Source: Methanobacteriota archaeon (GTDB taxonomy: Archaea > Halobacteriota > Methanomicrobia > Methanomicrobiales > Methanomicrobiaceae). Taken from it: DNA of 62,244 nucleotides. Below, in pieces: positions 16,949 to 25,868 of this stretch. Within the stretch, counting starts at the first letter, position 1; every line of letters starts with the position of its first letter. The position numbers and the translations under genes are program-made. Location: contig JAEWWL010000071.1 of the NCBI GenBank assembly GCA_023396365.1, positions 1-62,244 of the forward strand, written 5' to 3'. The notes beneath the pieces are model-generated. The model did not search any database, was not told the origin of the DNA, and saw only the letters and a list, made by a program, of their open reading frames with translations.

Positions 16949-17953
16949 TCACCTTATAAGATACTCCCTGAAATTATCGGGTATTGAACCAAATCCTTTT
17001 GATATTGCCGTGTTGAGTTCATTTAAATTAATAATAACCTGTTCGGCGTTTTTTATCTGCACTGAGATTTTCATCTTTATCATCTCAGGCTCTTTTTTGC
17101 TGTCAAGAAGTTCGACTGTCTCAAAAAGGCTTCTGCTAATGTGGTTTACAGGCTCTTTTAATCTTTTGGCAGCCTCTGTTATGAATTCAAGAAGCGCCTT
17201 TTCGGCCAATTTTTTCTCTGTTATATCAATGTATGAACCAAAATTGTATCTCTCACCCGTAACCGGGTTGGATAATCTTATGGCAGACAGCTGTGCATCA
17301 AATCTGCTGCCGTCTATTTTCAGACCTTTGACCTCGCCGAAAAAAATGCCGTTATCTTTTAGTGACCTGAAAAAATCATCATCCTTATTGCCTTCGTCTG
17401 AGAAGTCAAAAATGTCTGAGATATTTCTTCCTGTAATTTCATCTTTGGAGTTGTAGCCATGAAGCTTTTGTGAGGCGCTGTTTGCATATGAAATCCTGTT
17501 GTTGTCATCAAAAATCAGAATGCCGTTGAAAGAGACCTCAATTGCATATTCCTTCATCCTGAGTTCACATTCCGTAAATCTTTTTCTGGAAGCAGTCTCT
17601 ATCTGGTGATTAAGCTCTGCAAACTGTGATTTTAGATCCTTTCCTTTCTGTACAAACCCGTCGGCCCCCTCTCTGAAAGCCTCAATAACAACCTCCTCTC
17701 TTCCCTTGCCTGAGAATATTATGAAAGGCACTGAAGGGTTTATTCTTCTGACTTCCTTTAGAAATGTAAGTCCGTCCATCTCTGGCATTTCATAATCAGA
17801 GACTATTGCATCATACGCTTTTTTCCGGATCAGTGAAAGTGCATCTTTTGCTGAATATGCCTTTTCAATAGTGTAGTCGCCAATTCTTTTCAGATAAACT
17901 GAGGTGACTTCCAAAACTTCCGCCTCTTCATCAACAATTAAGATATGCAGCAT
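16949..17953 (-). CDS. Response regulator with receiver and PAS domains
   Basis: Residues 1-120 form a CheY-like receiver: VDEE near 7-10, phosphoacceptor D53 in IVSDYEMPEMDGL, and the switch Ser and Lys in FIIFSGKG and FVQKGKD. A PAS domain at about 135-245 includes FNGILIFDDNNRISYANSASQ and GSYIDITEKK. The C-terminal 80 residues are helical, with KRLKEPVNHISRSLFETVEL, recalling a DHp-like helix, but no ATPase domain follows. The ATG at 17953 is preferred to the TTG at 17980 because it puts the receiver at the N-terminus. It is cotranscribed with the KaiC-like gene. Confidence 0.88.
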   Translation of the reverse strand: MLHILIVDEEAEVLEVTSVYLKRIGDYTIEKAYSAKDALSLIRKKAYDAIVSDYEMPEMDGLTFLKEVRRINPSVPFIIFSGKGREEVVIEAFREGADGFVQKGKDLKSQFAELNHQIETASRKRFTECELRMKEYAIEVSFNGILIFDDNNRISYANSASQKLHGYNSKDEITGRNISDIFDFSDEGNKDDDFFRSLKDNGIFFGEVKGLKIDGSRFDAQLSAIRLSNPVTGERYNFGSYIDITEKKLAEKALLEFITEAAKRLKEPVNHISRSLFETVELLDSKKEPEMIKMKISVQIKNAEQVIINLNELNTAISKGFGSIPDNFREYLIR

Positions 17954-18117
17954 TTTTATGACCTGACGAAAATTAATCAAAAAACTTTTTTTGTAATGTC
18001 TACTTGTCGTTTATTAAATAAGAGTATGCCTGAAATTGCATTGGAAAAATCGCACAATATTTTCGGACACTTTTTTTGCGAAGAATTAATCTTTGTATAT
18101 TATCAATAATCTATTCA

Positions 18118-19020
18118 ATGCAGAATGAATACAGGGGTGCAATGCTTGGGGCAGCAATAGGTGATGCCCTTGGAATGCCTTATGAAACAACTCCCCCTTC
18201 TGTTGGACGCAGAGGCAGCGGTTTTAGGAAGGCTGTAAAAAATCACCCCAATGCATCTCTTCCTGTCGGCGGATATACAGATGACACTCAGATTGTTCTT
18301 TTGGCATCAGAACTTTTTGTGAGTGGAAACTTTACTCCTGAAAACTATGCAGAGAGGCTTAAAAAACTCCATGATGAAAAAAAACTCAGGTTTCCCGATG
18401 GAACAATAATTACTGCATGCAGGCACATGGCGGCAGGTGAAAAATTAAGCGGGTGCAGTTCAACTACATCTGGGTGTATTCCCCTGGGTCTTCCTTTTGC
18501 GCTTTCGTATACTGATATTGTTCCGATGCGTGAGGAGCTAGTAAAGGCCTGTGCGGTAACACATACAAATCCTGGTGCCCATGCAGCCGCAGTTTCATTT
18601 GCAACACTTATTCGTTCAACGCTTGACAATCATGACAATCCAATGCACGAGGCGCAGAAAAATGCATTCTTAGAGGATCAGACCCTTGGTCTTAAGACCG
18701 GTGCTGCTCTTTCAATAGCTGCTGAAGGGACAAATCTTCAGTCTGCACTTTCAGTCCTTGGAAATGACGTAAGCATTTATCAGACTCTTCCAATGGCATA
18801 CTACCTTATTGAACGCTACGGGCAGGATCCTGATTTTCTAAACATTGCAGTGAGCGTCGGCGGAAATACTGACACTATTGGCTTTATCTGCGGAGCCTGG
18901 CTTGGTGCAGAGTATGGTACCTCCGGACTTGATGATGACTTAATCCTTGGTCTTGAGAACCGTGAAAATATCGAAACTCTTGCGAACAGGCTTTATCAAA
19001 GGTTCGGCACAAAGGATTAA
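18118..19020 (+). CDS. ADP-ribosylglycohydrolase (DraG/ARH family)
   Basis: Members remove ADP-ribose from proteins or related adducts using two Mg ions. The 300-residue product starts MQNEYRGAMLGAAIGDALG, with the G-x-x-x-GDxxG signature, followed by GGYTDDTQIVLLASE (metal-binding TDDTQ) and, near the C-terminus, VSVGGNTDTIGFICGAWLGA, carrying the second metal motif GGNTDT. All key acidic residues are present. An upstream in-frame ATG at 18076 is less likely; the ATG at 18118 lies about 25-30 bp after the AT-rich box TTTGTATATT. No target such as dinitrogenase reductase is nearby, so the substrate is unknown. Confidence 0.9.
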   Translation: MQNEYRGAMLGAAIGDALGMPYETTPPSVGRRGSGFRKAVKNHPNASLPVGGYTDDTQIVLLASELFVSGNFTPENYAERLKKLHDEKKLRFPDGTIITACRHMAAGEKLSGCSSTTSGCIPLGLPFALSYTDIVPMREELVKACAVTHTNPGAHAAAVSFATLIRSTLDNHDNPMHEAQKNAFLEDQTLGLKTGAALSIAAEGTNLQSALSVLGNDVSIYQTLPMAYYLIERYGQDPDFLNIAVSVGGNTDTIGFICGAWLGAEYGTSGLDDDLILGLENRENIETLANRLYQRFGTKD

Positions 19021-19047
19021 TTCGGACAGATAACAATACTATTCTTC

Positions 19048-20034
19048 ATGGATATTGCAATCATCGGGGCATCCGGTTATACCGGTGGAGATCTTGTCCG
19101 TCTCCTTCTGTGCCACTCCAAAGCCGAAGTGACTGTTGCCACATCCCGAAAAGAGGAGGGAAAACCCCTTCACTCCCTCCATCCGGGCCTTTTTGGATTA
19201 ACAGATCTTAAATTCACAAATCCTGATGTGGAAAGTCTTGACGCTGATTTTGTGTTCCTTGCGGTTCCTCATACTGCTGCTATGAATTACGCGGGAGTCC
19301 TTAAGGAAAAGGGCATTAAATGTGTGGACTTAAGTGCAGACTACAGGCTTTCCAAGGATGTTTATGAAAAGACATACGGTGTTTCCCATACAGCATACTT
19401 TGAGGCGCCATATGGTCTTTGTGAACTCCGTCGTGATGAGATAAAAAATGCATCATTTGTCGCCAATCCCGGATGCTTTCCAACAGGAGCAGCGCTTGCC
19501 TCTGCTCCCATTGCAAAATATGCGCATACAATAATTTATGACTCAAAAACCGGAGTGTCCGGCGCCGGAGCAAATCCGTCAGCAACAAACCAGTATACAA
19601 ATGTGGCTGACAACTTTTCAGCCTACAAGTGGACAAATCACAGGCACCTTGCCGAGATGAAGCAGGAAGCAGCACATCTTGGTTCAAAGGCTGACTGCTA
19701 CTTCACTCCTCATCTGCTTCCTGTAAACAGGGGAATTTTAACAACGGCACATATCCTGCTTGATGAGCCGATGGAGCAGGAAGAGGTTGAGAAGCTCTAT
19801 AAAGACATGTATCAAAATGAGTTCTTTGTGCGCCTGAAAAATCCTACTCTTGGCGGAGTGCGTGGAAGCAACTTCTGCGATGTAAAGGTCGAAAGCGAGG
19901 GAAAAAGAATAGTCTGCGTATCTGCAATAGACAATCTTGTAAAAGGTGCAAGCGGCCAGGCAATACAGAACATGAACATTATGTGCGGATTCGATGAAAA
20001 AGACGGCCTTATGACAGCGCCGGTTTATCCATGA
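19048..20034 (+). CDS. argC: N-acetyl-gamma-glutamyl-phosphate reductase
   Basis: ArgC reduces N-acetylglutamyl 5-phosphate to the semialdehyde with NADPH, the third step of arginine synthesis. The 328-residue protein has the Rossmann start IAIIGASGYTGGDLVRLL (residues 4-21), the catalytic Cys 143 in NPGCFPTGA, and HRHLAEMKQEA with the catalytic His region, plus a C-terminal VKGASGQAIQNMN. It is the first gene of an argC-CBS-argJ-argB run, all on the plus strand with short gaps, so it probably heads the operon. Confidence 0.96.
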   Translation: MDIAIIGASGYTGGDLVRLLLCHSKAEVTVATSRKEEGKPLHSLHPGLFGLTDLKFTNPDVESLDADFVFLAVPHTAAMNYAGVLKEKGIKCVDLSADYRLSKDVYEKTYGVSHTAYFEAPYGLCELRRDEIKNASFVANPGCFPTGAALASAPIAKYAHTIIYDSKTGVSGAGANPSATNQYTNVADNFSAYKWTNHRHLAEMKQEAAHLGSKADCYFTPHLLPVNRGILTTAHILLDEPMEQEEVEKLYKDMYQNEFFVRLKNPTLGGVRGSNFCDVKVESEGKRIVCVSAIDNLVKGASGQAIQNMNIMCGFDEKDGLMTAPVYP

Positions 20035-20057
20035 AAAAAATCCCGTGAGGTTTTAAT

Positions 20058-20552
20058 ATGCTGATAAAAGATGTGATGACACCCAATCCCGTAACTGTTA
20101 TGCTGGACTCAAAAGTCAGCGAAGCTGCCGGGATTTTAAGAAAATACAGAATCGGAGGTCTTCCGGTAATGGAGGGGGAAAGAGTTGTCGGAATTGTTAC
20201 TGAGACTGACATACTTTCTCTTCTTGAGACAGGCGACTTAAGTGATGATCTATGGCTTCCGTCCCCGCTTGAGATAATAGAAGTTCCAATACGCGAGTTT
20301 GTCAACTGGGAAAAGACAAAAAAGGCCTTATCTGACATCGGTGAAAGTCCGGTATCTGATATAATGAGCTCTGATGTTGTATCAGTCGATTATGGGGCCG
20401 ATATTGAAGAGGGCGCAAAACTTATGCTTGCCGAGGGCATTGCACGTCTTCCTGTGATGCATGATGACAGGCTGGTAGGCATTGTTACCCGCCGTGACAT
20501 TGTCCGCGGAATAAGCATGGGCAAGGAAAAAACCGAAGAAGAGAGTGTGTAA
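20058..20552 (+). CDS. CBS-domain pair protein
   Basis: The 164-residue product consists of two CBS motifs: residues 3-60 (IKDVMTPNPVTVMLDSKVSE, GLPVMEGERVVGIVTETDIL) and about 95-155 (VSDIMSSDVVSVDYGADIEE, RLPVMHDDRLVGIVTRRDIV). Paired CBS modules bind adenine nucleotides such as AMP, ATP or SAM and regulate partner proteins. There is no catalytic domain. It sits inside the arginine operon, 24 bp after argC and 3 bp before argJ, with a GTGAGG ribosome binding site. An energy- or nucleotide-sensing role in arginine synthesis is possible but unproven. Confidence 0.9.
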   Translation: MLIKDVMTPNPVTVMLDSKVSEAAGILRKYRIGGLPVMEGERVVGIVTETDILSLLETGDLSDDLWLPSPLEIIEVPIREFVNWEKTKKALSDIGESPVSDIMSSDVVSVDYGADIEEGAKLMLAEGIARLPVMHDDRLVGIVTRRDIVRGISMGKEKTEEESV

Positions 20553-20555
20553 CAG

Positions 20556-21728
20556 ATGAAGAGTATCTGTGCGGTTGAAGGCGTTTATGCGGCCGGCATT
20601 AAGGAAGGAAAGTTTGGCCTTGCACTTATCAAGGCAAAAGGAACTGCAGCAGCGGTTTTTACAAAAAACCTTTTTGCTGCATCCCCTGTGGTTCTTATGA
20701 AGGAGAGAATGGAGCAGGGCTTTTTGGACGGAATTATCATAAACTCCGGAAATGCCAATGTATACACCGGAGAGAGGGGCATCTCCGATGCAAAAAGAAT
20801 GGCTGAGATTGCAGCAGAGGCGTTTTCGACAACTCCTGACAGGATAGGTGTTGCCAGCACCGGCGTTATCGGAAGGTTTCTGCATATAGATGTCATTGAG
20901 GACCAGTGCAGGCGCATCTCAAAAGATCTTTTAAGGGATGAAAAATCGGAGGAAAATGCCGCAAAGGCAATAATGACAACCGATATCTTCCCTAAATCCG
21001 CAATATCAGTCCATCCCGGGTTTACTGTTGCCGGAATTGCAAAGGGAAGCGGGATGATTGCACCGAATATGGGAACGATGCTTGCATTCATATACACCGA
21101 TGCCGAAATTTCAAAGGAGGAGCTTAAAAGGTCTCTTTCTGTTGCGGCAGAGAGAAGTTTTAATCGTGTTGTTGTAGACGGTGACACCTCAACAAATGAT
21201 TGTGCCTTTTTGACAGCAACCGGAGTTCGCGGGAAGGTCAGTTATACTGAATTCTGCTCTGCACTTGAGGATGTATGCATTTCCCTTGCAAAGCAGATAG
21301 CAGAGGACGGGGAGGGTGCAACAAAATTCATCGAAGTAAAGGTGGATAACGCAGCGTCTGAAGAGGATGCAGCCTTAATAGCAAAGACAGTTGTCGGCTC
21401 GCCTCTTGTAAAAACTGCGGTCTATGGAGAAGACCCAAACTGGGGAAGGCTTATTGCCGCTGCCGGTCGTGCCGGTGTTGATTTTGACCCGGGTCTTGTT
21501 ACTGTCTCTATTTCAGACGGGAAAGAGAGTGTTGTTCTTGCAAAAAAAGGCGAGATTCTTGCAGATGACAAGATGCACCCTGATGCACTTGCAAAGGCAA
21601 AGAGCCTTATGCATGGTAAAAAAGTATTTGTCCTGATTGACCTTGATGCAGGCGACTACTCTGCAACAGCATGGGGATGTGATCTGACAGAGAAATATGT
21701 GGAAATAAACGGGAAGTACACAACATGA
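20556..21728 (+). CDS. argJ: Ornithine acetyltransferase / glutamate N-acetyltransferase
   Basis: ArgJ moves the acetyl group from N-acetylornithine to glutamate, recycling it in the cyclic arginine pathway; bifunctional forms also use acetyl-CoA. The 390-residue precursor has the autocleavage motif AP-NMGTMLAF with Thr 174 as the nucleophile of the beta chain, VVDGDTSTNDC (about 208-218), and GEDPNWGRLIAAAGRAG near 285-301, all ArgJ signatures. The protein would self-cleave into alpha and beta chains. Its stop overlaps the argB start by 4 bases (ATGA), so the two are translationally coupled. Confidence 0.95.
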   Translation: MKSICAVEGVYAAGIKEGKFGLALIKAKGTAAAVFTKNLFAASPVVLMKERMEQGFLDGIIINSGNANVYTGERGISDAKRMAEIAAEAFSTTPDRIGVASTGVIGRFLHIDVIEDQCRRISKDLLRDEKSEENAAKAIMTTDIFPKSAISVHPGFTVAGIAKGSGMIAPNMGTMLAFIYTDAEISKEELKRSLSVAAERSFNRVVVDGDTSTNDCAFLTATGVRGKVSYTEFCSALEDVCISLAKQIAEDGEGATKFIEVKVDNAASEEDAALIAKTVVGSPLVKTAVYGEDPNWGRLIAAAGRAGVDFDPGLVTVSISDGKESVVLAKKGEILADDKMHPDALAKAKSLMHGKKVFVLIDLDAGDYSATAWGCDLTEKYVEINGKYTT

Positions 21729-22597
21729 AGCGTGTCGATGTTTTGATGGAGGCGCTGCCCTATATTCAGCAGTTTCACGGCAGGACAATTGTTGTTAAGT
21801 TAGGGGGACATGCAATGGTTGACCCGGGCATCCTTGACACTGTAATACAGGACGCGGTTCTTCTGCATTATGTGGGGCTCCGGGTAGTTCTTGTCCACGG
21901 CGGTGGCCCGGAGATCACAGAGAAGATGAAGGCAATGGGAAAAGAGCCCAAATTTGTTGCCGGCCTTCGTATTACAGACAATGATACACTGGAGATTGCG
22001 CAGATGGTGCTTGTCGGAAAGATCAGGGGAAATATTGTATCCCTTATTGCTAAGTTTGGTGCAAAGGGTGTCGGACTTGCCGGGCAGGATGGAAACCTGA
22101 TGTTTGCAAAAAAGACCGGTGTGAAGAAGATTTTTGTTGGCGATAAAGAGGAGGAGGTTGACCTTGGGTATGTAGGCGATATCGAGGAGGTAAACCCCGA
22201 GCTTTTATCCGGCCTTCTTGACAAAGGCTACATCCCTGTTGTATCCCCGATTGCAATCGACAGAATGGGAAATATTCTCAATGTAAATGCAGACACTGCT
22301 GCCGGTGAGATTGCAATTGCGTTAAAGGCATACAAGTTTGTAAACCTCTCTGACATCGACGGCATCATGAATGCACAAAGAACACGCACTTACCACCGCC
22401 TGACTGTTGAGGAGTCAAAACGACTTATTGACGAAGGGGTAATAATAGGCGGTATGATTCCAAAACTGGATGCATGTATAAGATGCCTTGAAATGGGTGT
22501 TGAACATGCTCATATCATCAACGGAAACAAGGATCATAACCTAATTCTTGAGCTTTTTACACGTGACGGGATAGGGACGATGATAAAAAAAGAATGA
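21725..22597 (+). CDS. argB: Acetylglutamate kinase
   Basis: ArgB phosphorylates N-acetylglutamate with ATP, the committed step of arginine synthesis. The 290-residue protein has the amino-acid-kinase signatures VVKLGGHAMVD (nucleotide loop, about 23-33), VLVHGGGPEITEKM, VGLAGQDGNL, NVNADTAAGEIAIAL and GGMIPKLDACI, the last including the catalytic Lys. It carries the N-terminal helix (DVLMEALPYIQQFHG) present in arginine-sensitive hexameric forms, hinting at feedback inhibition. It is the last gene of the arginine operon; an AT-rich stretch of about 170 bp with T-runs follows. Confidence 0.96.
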   Translation: MKRVDVLMEALPYIQQFHGRTIVVKLGGHAMVDPGILDTVIQDAVLLHYVGLRVVLVHGGGPEITEKMKAMGKEPKFVAGLRITDNDTLEIAQMVLVGKIRGNIVSLIAKFGAKGVGLAGQDGNLMFAKKTGVKKIFVGDKEEEVDLGYVGDIEEVNPELLSGLLDKGYIPVVSPIAIDRMGNILNVNADTAAGEIAIALKAYKFVNLSDIDGIMNAQRTRTYHRLTVEESKRLIDEGVIIGGMIPKLDACIRCLEMGVEHAHIINGNKDHNLILELFTRDGIGTMIKKE

Positions 22598-22768
22598 TGA
22601 GTCATAATATATATTTCAATCTGATTTTTCAATAAATTTTTGTAAAAGTTATTTTTTTAAATTAGTTTATTATTCATGTTTAAAATTTACGTTTTAAATT
22701 TATTTTTAAAATTGTTTTTTTTTATTTTTTACTTCAAAAGATCTCATGCAAAGATATTTTTTTGATTA

Positions 22769-23161
22769 ATGCAAATACTGGTTTTAATGTCAGGATTTAT
22801 CCCTTCATTAATCTTTCAAAAAAGACCTGAAGGTCCGGAAATATTCCGGGAAATATTTTTTAAAAGTCCGGCAGGGATGTGTATTCTGACACACCCTGAT
22901 TTTGAGTTGAAGCTTTTAAATGACAGCTTTGCAGAAATATTCTCTCTTGAAAAGAGCAGAATATCAGGAAAACATTTTGCTGCAGTATGGAAAAAGACGG
23001 ATAAGAGGGATGAATTTTTCTCTAAACTGATAAAAGAAGGAAAAGTTTCTGAATTTATATTAGTGCCGGATGAGAATGATTTAGCAGGCAGGGAAATTAT
23101 TTTATCAGCGGTTTTTATTGATGCTGAAAATATACTGATAACAGCAGCCGCAAGAGTTTAG
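22769..23161 (+). CDS. Single PAS-domain protein
   Basis: The 130-residue product is essentially one PAS fold (about residues 24-128), with FKSPAGMCILTHPDFELKLL and FAEIFSLEKSRISGK typical of the first strands and helices. There is no output domain. The N-terminal MQILVLMSGFIPSL is hydrophobic and may not be translated; an ATG at 22787 would give a shorter form. It could be a stand-alone sensor or a truncated kinase. It is convergent with chorismate mutase, 3 bp apart, and preceded by very AT-rich DNA holding several possible TATA boxes. Confidence 0.65.
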   Translation: MQILVLMSGFIPSLIFQKRPEGPEIFREIFFKSPAGMCILTHPDFELKLLNDSFAEIFSLEKSRISGKHFAAVWKKTDKRDEFFSKLIKEGKVSEFILVPDENDLAGREIILSAVFIDAENILITAAARV

Positions 23162-23164
23162 GAA

Positions 23165-23428
23165 TCAGTAATTCTTCTGGGCGCTTTCATTCATCTCAAT
23201 TAAAATTTCAAATATCTCTCTTGTCATCTCCTTATTAATTCCCTCTTCTTCTGCCTTTTCAACTGCCCGGTTTATGACATTTTCTCTCTGTGTCTCATCA
23301 CGAACCGGCACATTCTCCTCCTTTTTTGCATTGTGTATCAGAAGTGCACATTCCTGCCTCTTTTTAATGAGAGATATTATCTGGTAGTCTATTTTTTCTA
23401 TCTCTTCCCTTGCACTTTTAAGATTCAT
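23165..23428 (-). CDS. aroQ: Chorismate mutase, AroQ class
   Basis: Chorismate mutase rearranges chorismate to prephenate, the branch to phenylalanine and tyrosine. The 87-residue all-helical protein begins with LKSAREEIEKIDYQIISLIKKR, the AroQ helix with catalytic Arg, followed by AKKEENVPVRDETQRENVI, which holds the Lys and the second Arg, and a C-terminal IFEILIEMNESAQ helix. The length matches monofunctional archaeal enzymes. No other aromatic genes are adjacent. It is transcribed leftwards, divergent from the site-2 protease. Confidence 0.9.
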   Translation of the reverse strand: MNLKSAREEIEKIDYQIISLIKKRQECALLIHNAKKEENVPVRDETQRENVINRAVEKAEEEGINKEMTREIFEILIEMNESAQKNY

Positions 23429-23546
23429 TGCTGAATAATTCTGTCGGGCAACCTGAAAAATGTTGAGGGGTGCTGCATTTTTTTAAATAATAATAATTTT
23501 TTATCCAACAAGAATATGAGTTCTCAAAGTCCAGTATTAATTACAG

Positions 23547-24236
23547 ATGAACCATACAACACTATCAAATATCCCTGTCAGGGAGAGAAATGATCTTCTA
23601 ATTGGGTGGATTGCGATTGCTGTCGCATTCACTCTTATTTTTGTAAGAGGCGGTGGAATAAACCCTTTTACATTTGCAGTGTTTTTTGTTATATCACTTT
23701 TTACTGTTGGTTTGGGATTTCTTCTCCATGAGCTTGCACACAAGTTTACAGCCATGAAATACGGCTACTGGGCAGAGTTTCACAAAGACAACCAGATGCT
23801 CCTTGTTGCAGTTGCCCTTGCAGCACTTGTAGGAGTTGTCTTTGCAGCACCCGGTGCAACAGTAATATACGGTCAGCCCGGAAGAGTGATGTCTAAAGAA
23901 GAAGACGGGATAATTTCAGTTGCAGGGCCGCTTGTAAATCTTATTCTGTGTATTCCATTCTTCCTGCTTATTCTTGCAGGTGCAGTTCTTGGATATACGT
24001 CCGGTGAAGGCTCTCTGCTTTCGTTTATTCTCTTCATCACAGGAACAATAGGACTCTCGGTTAATTCCATGATAGCGTTTTTCAATCTTCTTCCCGTAAG
24101 CATACTTGACGGAAGAAAGATATTGTCATGGAATCCTGCAGTGTTTGCGGCAATGATTATAACTGCACTTGCAGTACTTCTCATATCTTATGATTACGGC
24201 GGAATTTTGTCAGCAATTTTGAATTTCATCCTTTGA
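23547..24236 (+). CDS. Site-2-protease-type membrane metallopeptidase (M50)
   Basis: M50 proteases cut substrates within the membrane and often release transcription factors. The 229-residue protein has about five hydrophobic segments: IAIAVAFTLIFV, FAVFFVISLFTVGLG, LLVAVALAALVGVV, LVNLILCIPFFLLILAGAVL and others. The zinc site HELAH is at 61-65 and the second motif, LLPVSILDGRK with the conserved Asp, is at about 178-188, so it should be active. No PDZ or CBS domain is fused. The adjacent surface protein at 24.2-25.1 kb is transcribed towards it. Substrate unknown. Confidence 0.9.
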   Translation: MNHTTLSNIPVRERNDLLIGWIAIAVAFTLIFVRGGGINPFTFAVFFVISLFTVGLGFLLHELAHKFTAMKYGYWAEFHKDNQMLLVAVALAALVGVVFAAPGATVIYGQPGRVMSKEEDGIISVAGPLVNLILCIPFFLLILAGAVLGYTSGEGSLLSFILFITGTIGLSVNSMIAFFNLLPVSILDGRKILSWNPAVFAAMIITALAVLLISYDYGGILSAILNFIL

Positions 24237-24246
24237 TGAAAAAAAA

Positions 24247-25113
24247 TTACTTTTTAATTTCTCTTTTTAATATGGCTGCAATGATTCCGGCAGCTGCGGC
24301 TGCAAAGAAAAATCCGGGCGATGAATGAGTCGTCTGCGGAGTTGGAGGTTTTGAGGTGGCTGTCGGGATGACTGTCTCTTTTGGAGTCATATCTGCAACT
24401 GTTCCCTTTACAACAACATTCATTTCAAATACCGTCTCAGGCATCCCATCATCTGATGCAGGATAGCTGCTGCAAGCACCCAAAGATGCCTGCCCTTTTA
24501 TGTATGTAACTGCAAATTCCGATTCACATCCTTCAGGACTTGAAAAAACATGCCTTTCCCCTGTTTTAATCCTGTAGTCATTTGCATAATTTTTCTCTTC
24601 AAAACCCTGTGATGCTCTTAAATCAGAATATGGTGCGTCGCATAATGCTCCAGAGCATTTGGTACAGTCGGCAACCGGTTCATATTTGAGCTTGAAATTA
24701 TTAAAAAATGGCGAGATAATGTATTTTGGATCACCATAGGCATCAGAGAGGTATTTTCCTGTGGATCCACCTGACTGCACTTTTCCTATGCAAAGCCAGG
24801 ATACCATCTCTTCCTCATCACCGGCAAAAGTGGCCTGTACGGGATCGCCCGGATAAATTCTCTTGTATAATGAGCTGTCAGGAACAGAGCCGGTGATGTA
24901 TTCCTGTGTGACAAATGTAACTGAAATTCCTGTCCACGTTGCACCGTTCCAGAACCTTTCTGCACGTATCTCTATTGTGCCGTCTGAAGGCATAACTTTT
25001 GATACGACACCCGCTATTGTTGTTTCGTCACTTTCAGCCGAAGCGGGGCATGCAATAATTGAAATAAGAATCAGGCCAAATAATCCGGTTAATATGGTTC
25101 TTTGCAGTTTCAT
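24247..25113 (-). CDS. Secreted protein with PGF-CTERM-like sorting tail
   Basis: The 288-residue product has a signal peptide (about residues 1-26, LTGLFGLILISIIACPASAE), a beta-rich body with two Cys pairs including CTKCSGALCD (about 145-154), a Thr/Pro-rich linker (about 245-262) and a C-terminal SPGFFFAAAAAGIIAAILKR. PGF, then a hydrophobic stretch, then basic residues is the PGF-CTERM pattern recognised by archaeosortase A, which swaps the tail for a lipid. The body is not recognised. Upstream, AGGAG precedes the ATG. It is probably an envelope-attached protein. Confidence 0.8.
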   Translation of the reverse strand: MKLQRTILTGLFGLILISIIACPASAESDETTIAGVVSKVMPSDGTIEIRAERFWNGATWTGISVTFVTQEYITGSVPDSSLYKRIYPGDPVQATFAGDEEEMVSWLCIGKVQSGGSTGKYLSDAYGDPKYIISPFFNNFKLKYEPVADCTKCSGALCDAPYSDLRASQGFEEKNYANDYRIKTGERHVFSSPEGCESEFAVTYIKGQASLGACSSYPASDDGMPETVFEMNVVVKGTVADMTPKETVIPTATSKPPTPQTTHSSPGFFFAAAAAGIIAAILKREIKK

Positions 25114-25868
25114 TAGTATTCTCTCCTGAGATTATGAATATAATTTTTTTAGCATTTGCTAAAGACATCTATGTTTTTTTATTAATCTTCTGATATGAAT
25201 CTATAAAAAAGAGACTGGTTGGAGTTTCAGCTGGTTTTGTCTGATAGTGAACTCTCCATGTTAGTCATTTCAGGAATTAGGGCAATGTCCTGCACAATCA
25301 GGCAGAGGGGGAAGTAAACAAAGAAATCATGATGATCAGTCGTTAAGAATCTGGTTTTGACTCACGCACGCTCAATATCATCAAGAAGTTTTGACTACTC
25401 TGTTAAATCTCTCCCGTTATTGCCTTCATAGATTTTTTTGAGTCAATCTGAAATATAACAACCACTGCCTTTAATCTGTACAGGAACTCTTTTCTTTTTA
25501 GACCTCTTCTTCTTTCTGGCAATCTGAATGTTTTTTTTTGTTGGAATCATCATTTAAAAAAAATTTGCCATAAGGAATATGAAAGCACTAATTACCAGTA
25601 CGTAAAATATCTCCTGGTACTGTAAAAAAGAATTGCAATGTTTATTATTATGGCAATAATCACAATAGTTGCTGTATATTTCTGCTTTAGAGAAAAGGCT
25701 GGATTTTTTTTATTTTCTCTATTCCTCATCTCTAAATTTTTCTATCCCGGCAATCAGCCCAGGTCTTCTTTCATTGTGATAATGGTAATCTTCTTTTATC
25801 AGAGTCGCTCTCCCCCTGACTGCCGTTCAGCGGCAAAAATATAATAAGCCTGTTTTTAATTTCAAATA
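25114..25868. other. 755-bp region without a convincing gene; traces of a decayed frame
   Basis: No intact gene is supported. On the minus strand, 25553 down to 25227 keeps one frame for 109 codons, broken by three stops; it opens with a very basic peptide (IQIARKKKRSKKKRVPVQI) and contains LKKIYEGNNGRDLTE and SKLLDDIERA between stops, which could be gene remains. A plus-strand frame at 25638-25844 is only a hydrophobic AT-rich stretch. A small hairpin TGCCG/CGGCA lies at 25821-25835. Nothing else is recognisable. Confidence 0.4.

Noticed and set aside
20585..21187. 200-codon open frame opposite argJ
   Set aside because: Shadow of a well-conserved gene; Ser/Ala/Pro-rich with no motif.
25638..25844. 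68-codon hydrophobic frame on the plus strand
   Set aside because: AT-rich hydrophobic translation with a Phe/Ile bias, no binding site and no promoter; judged random.
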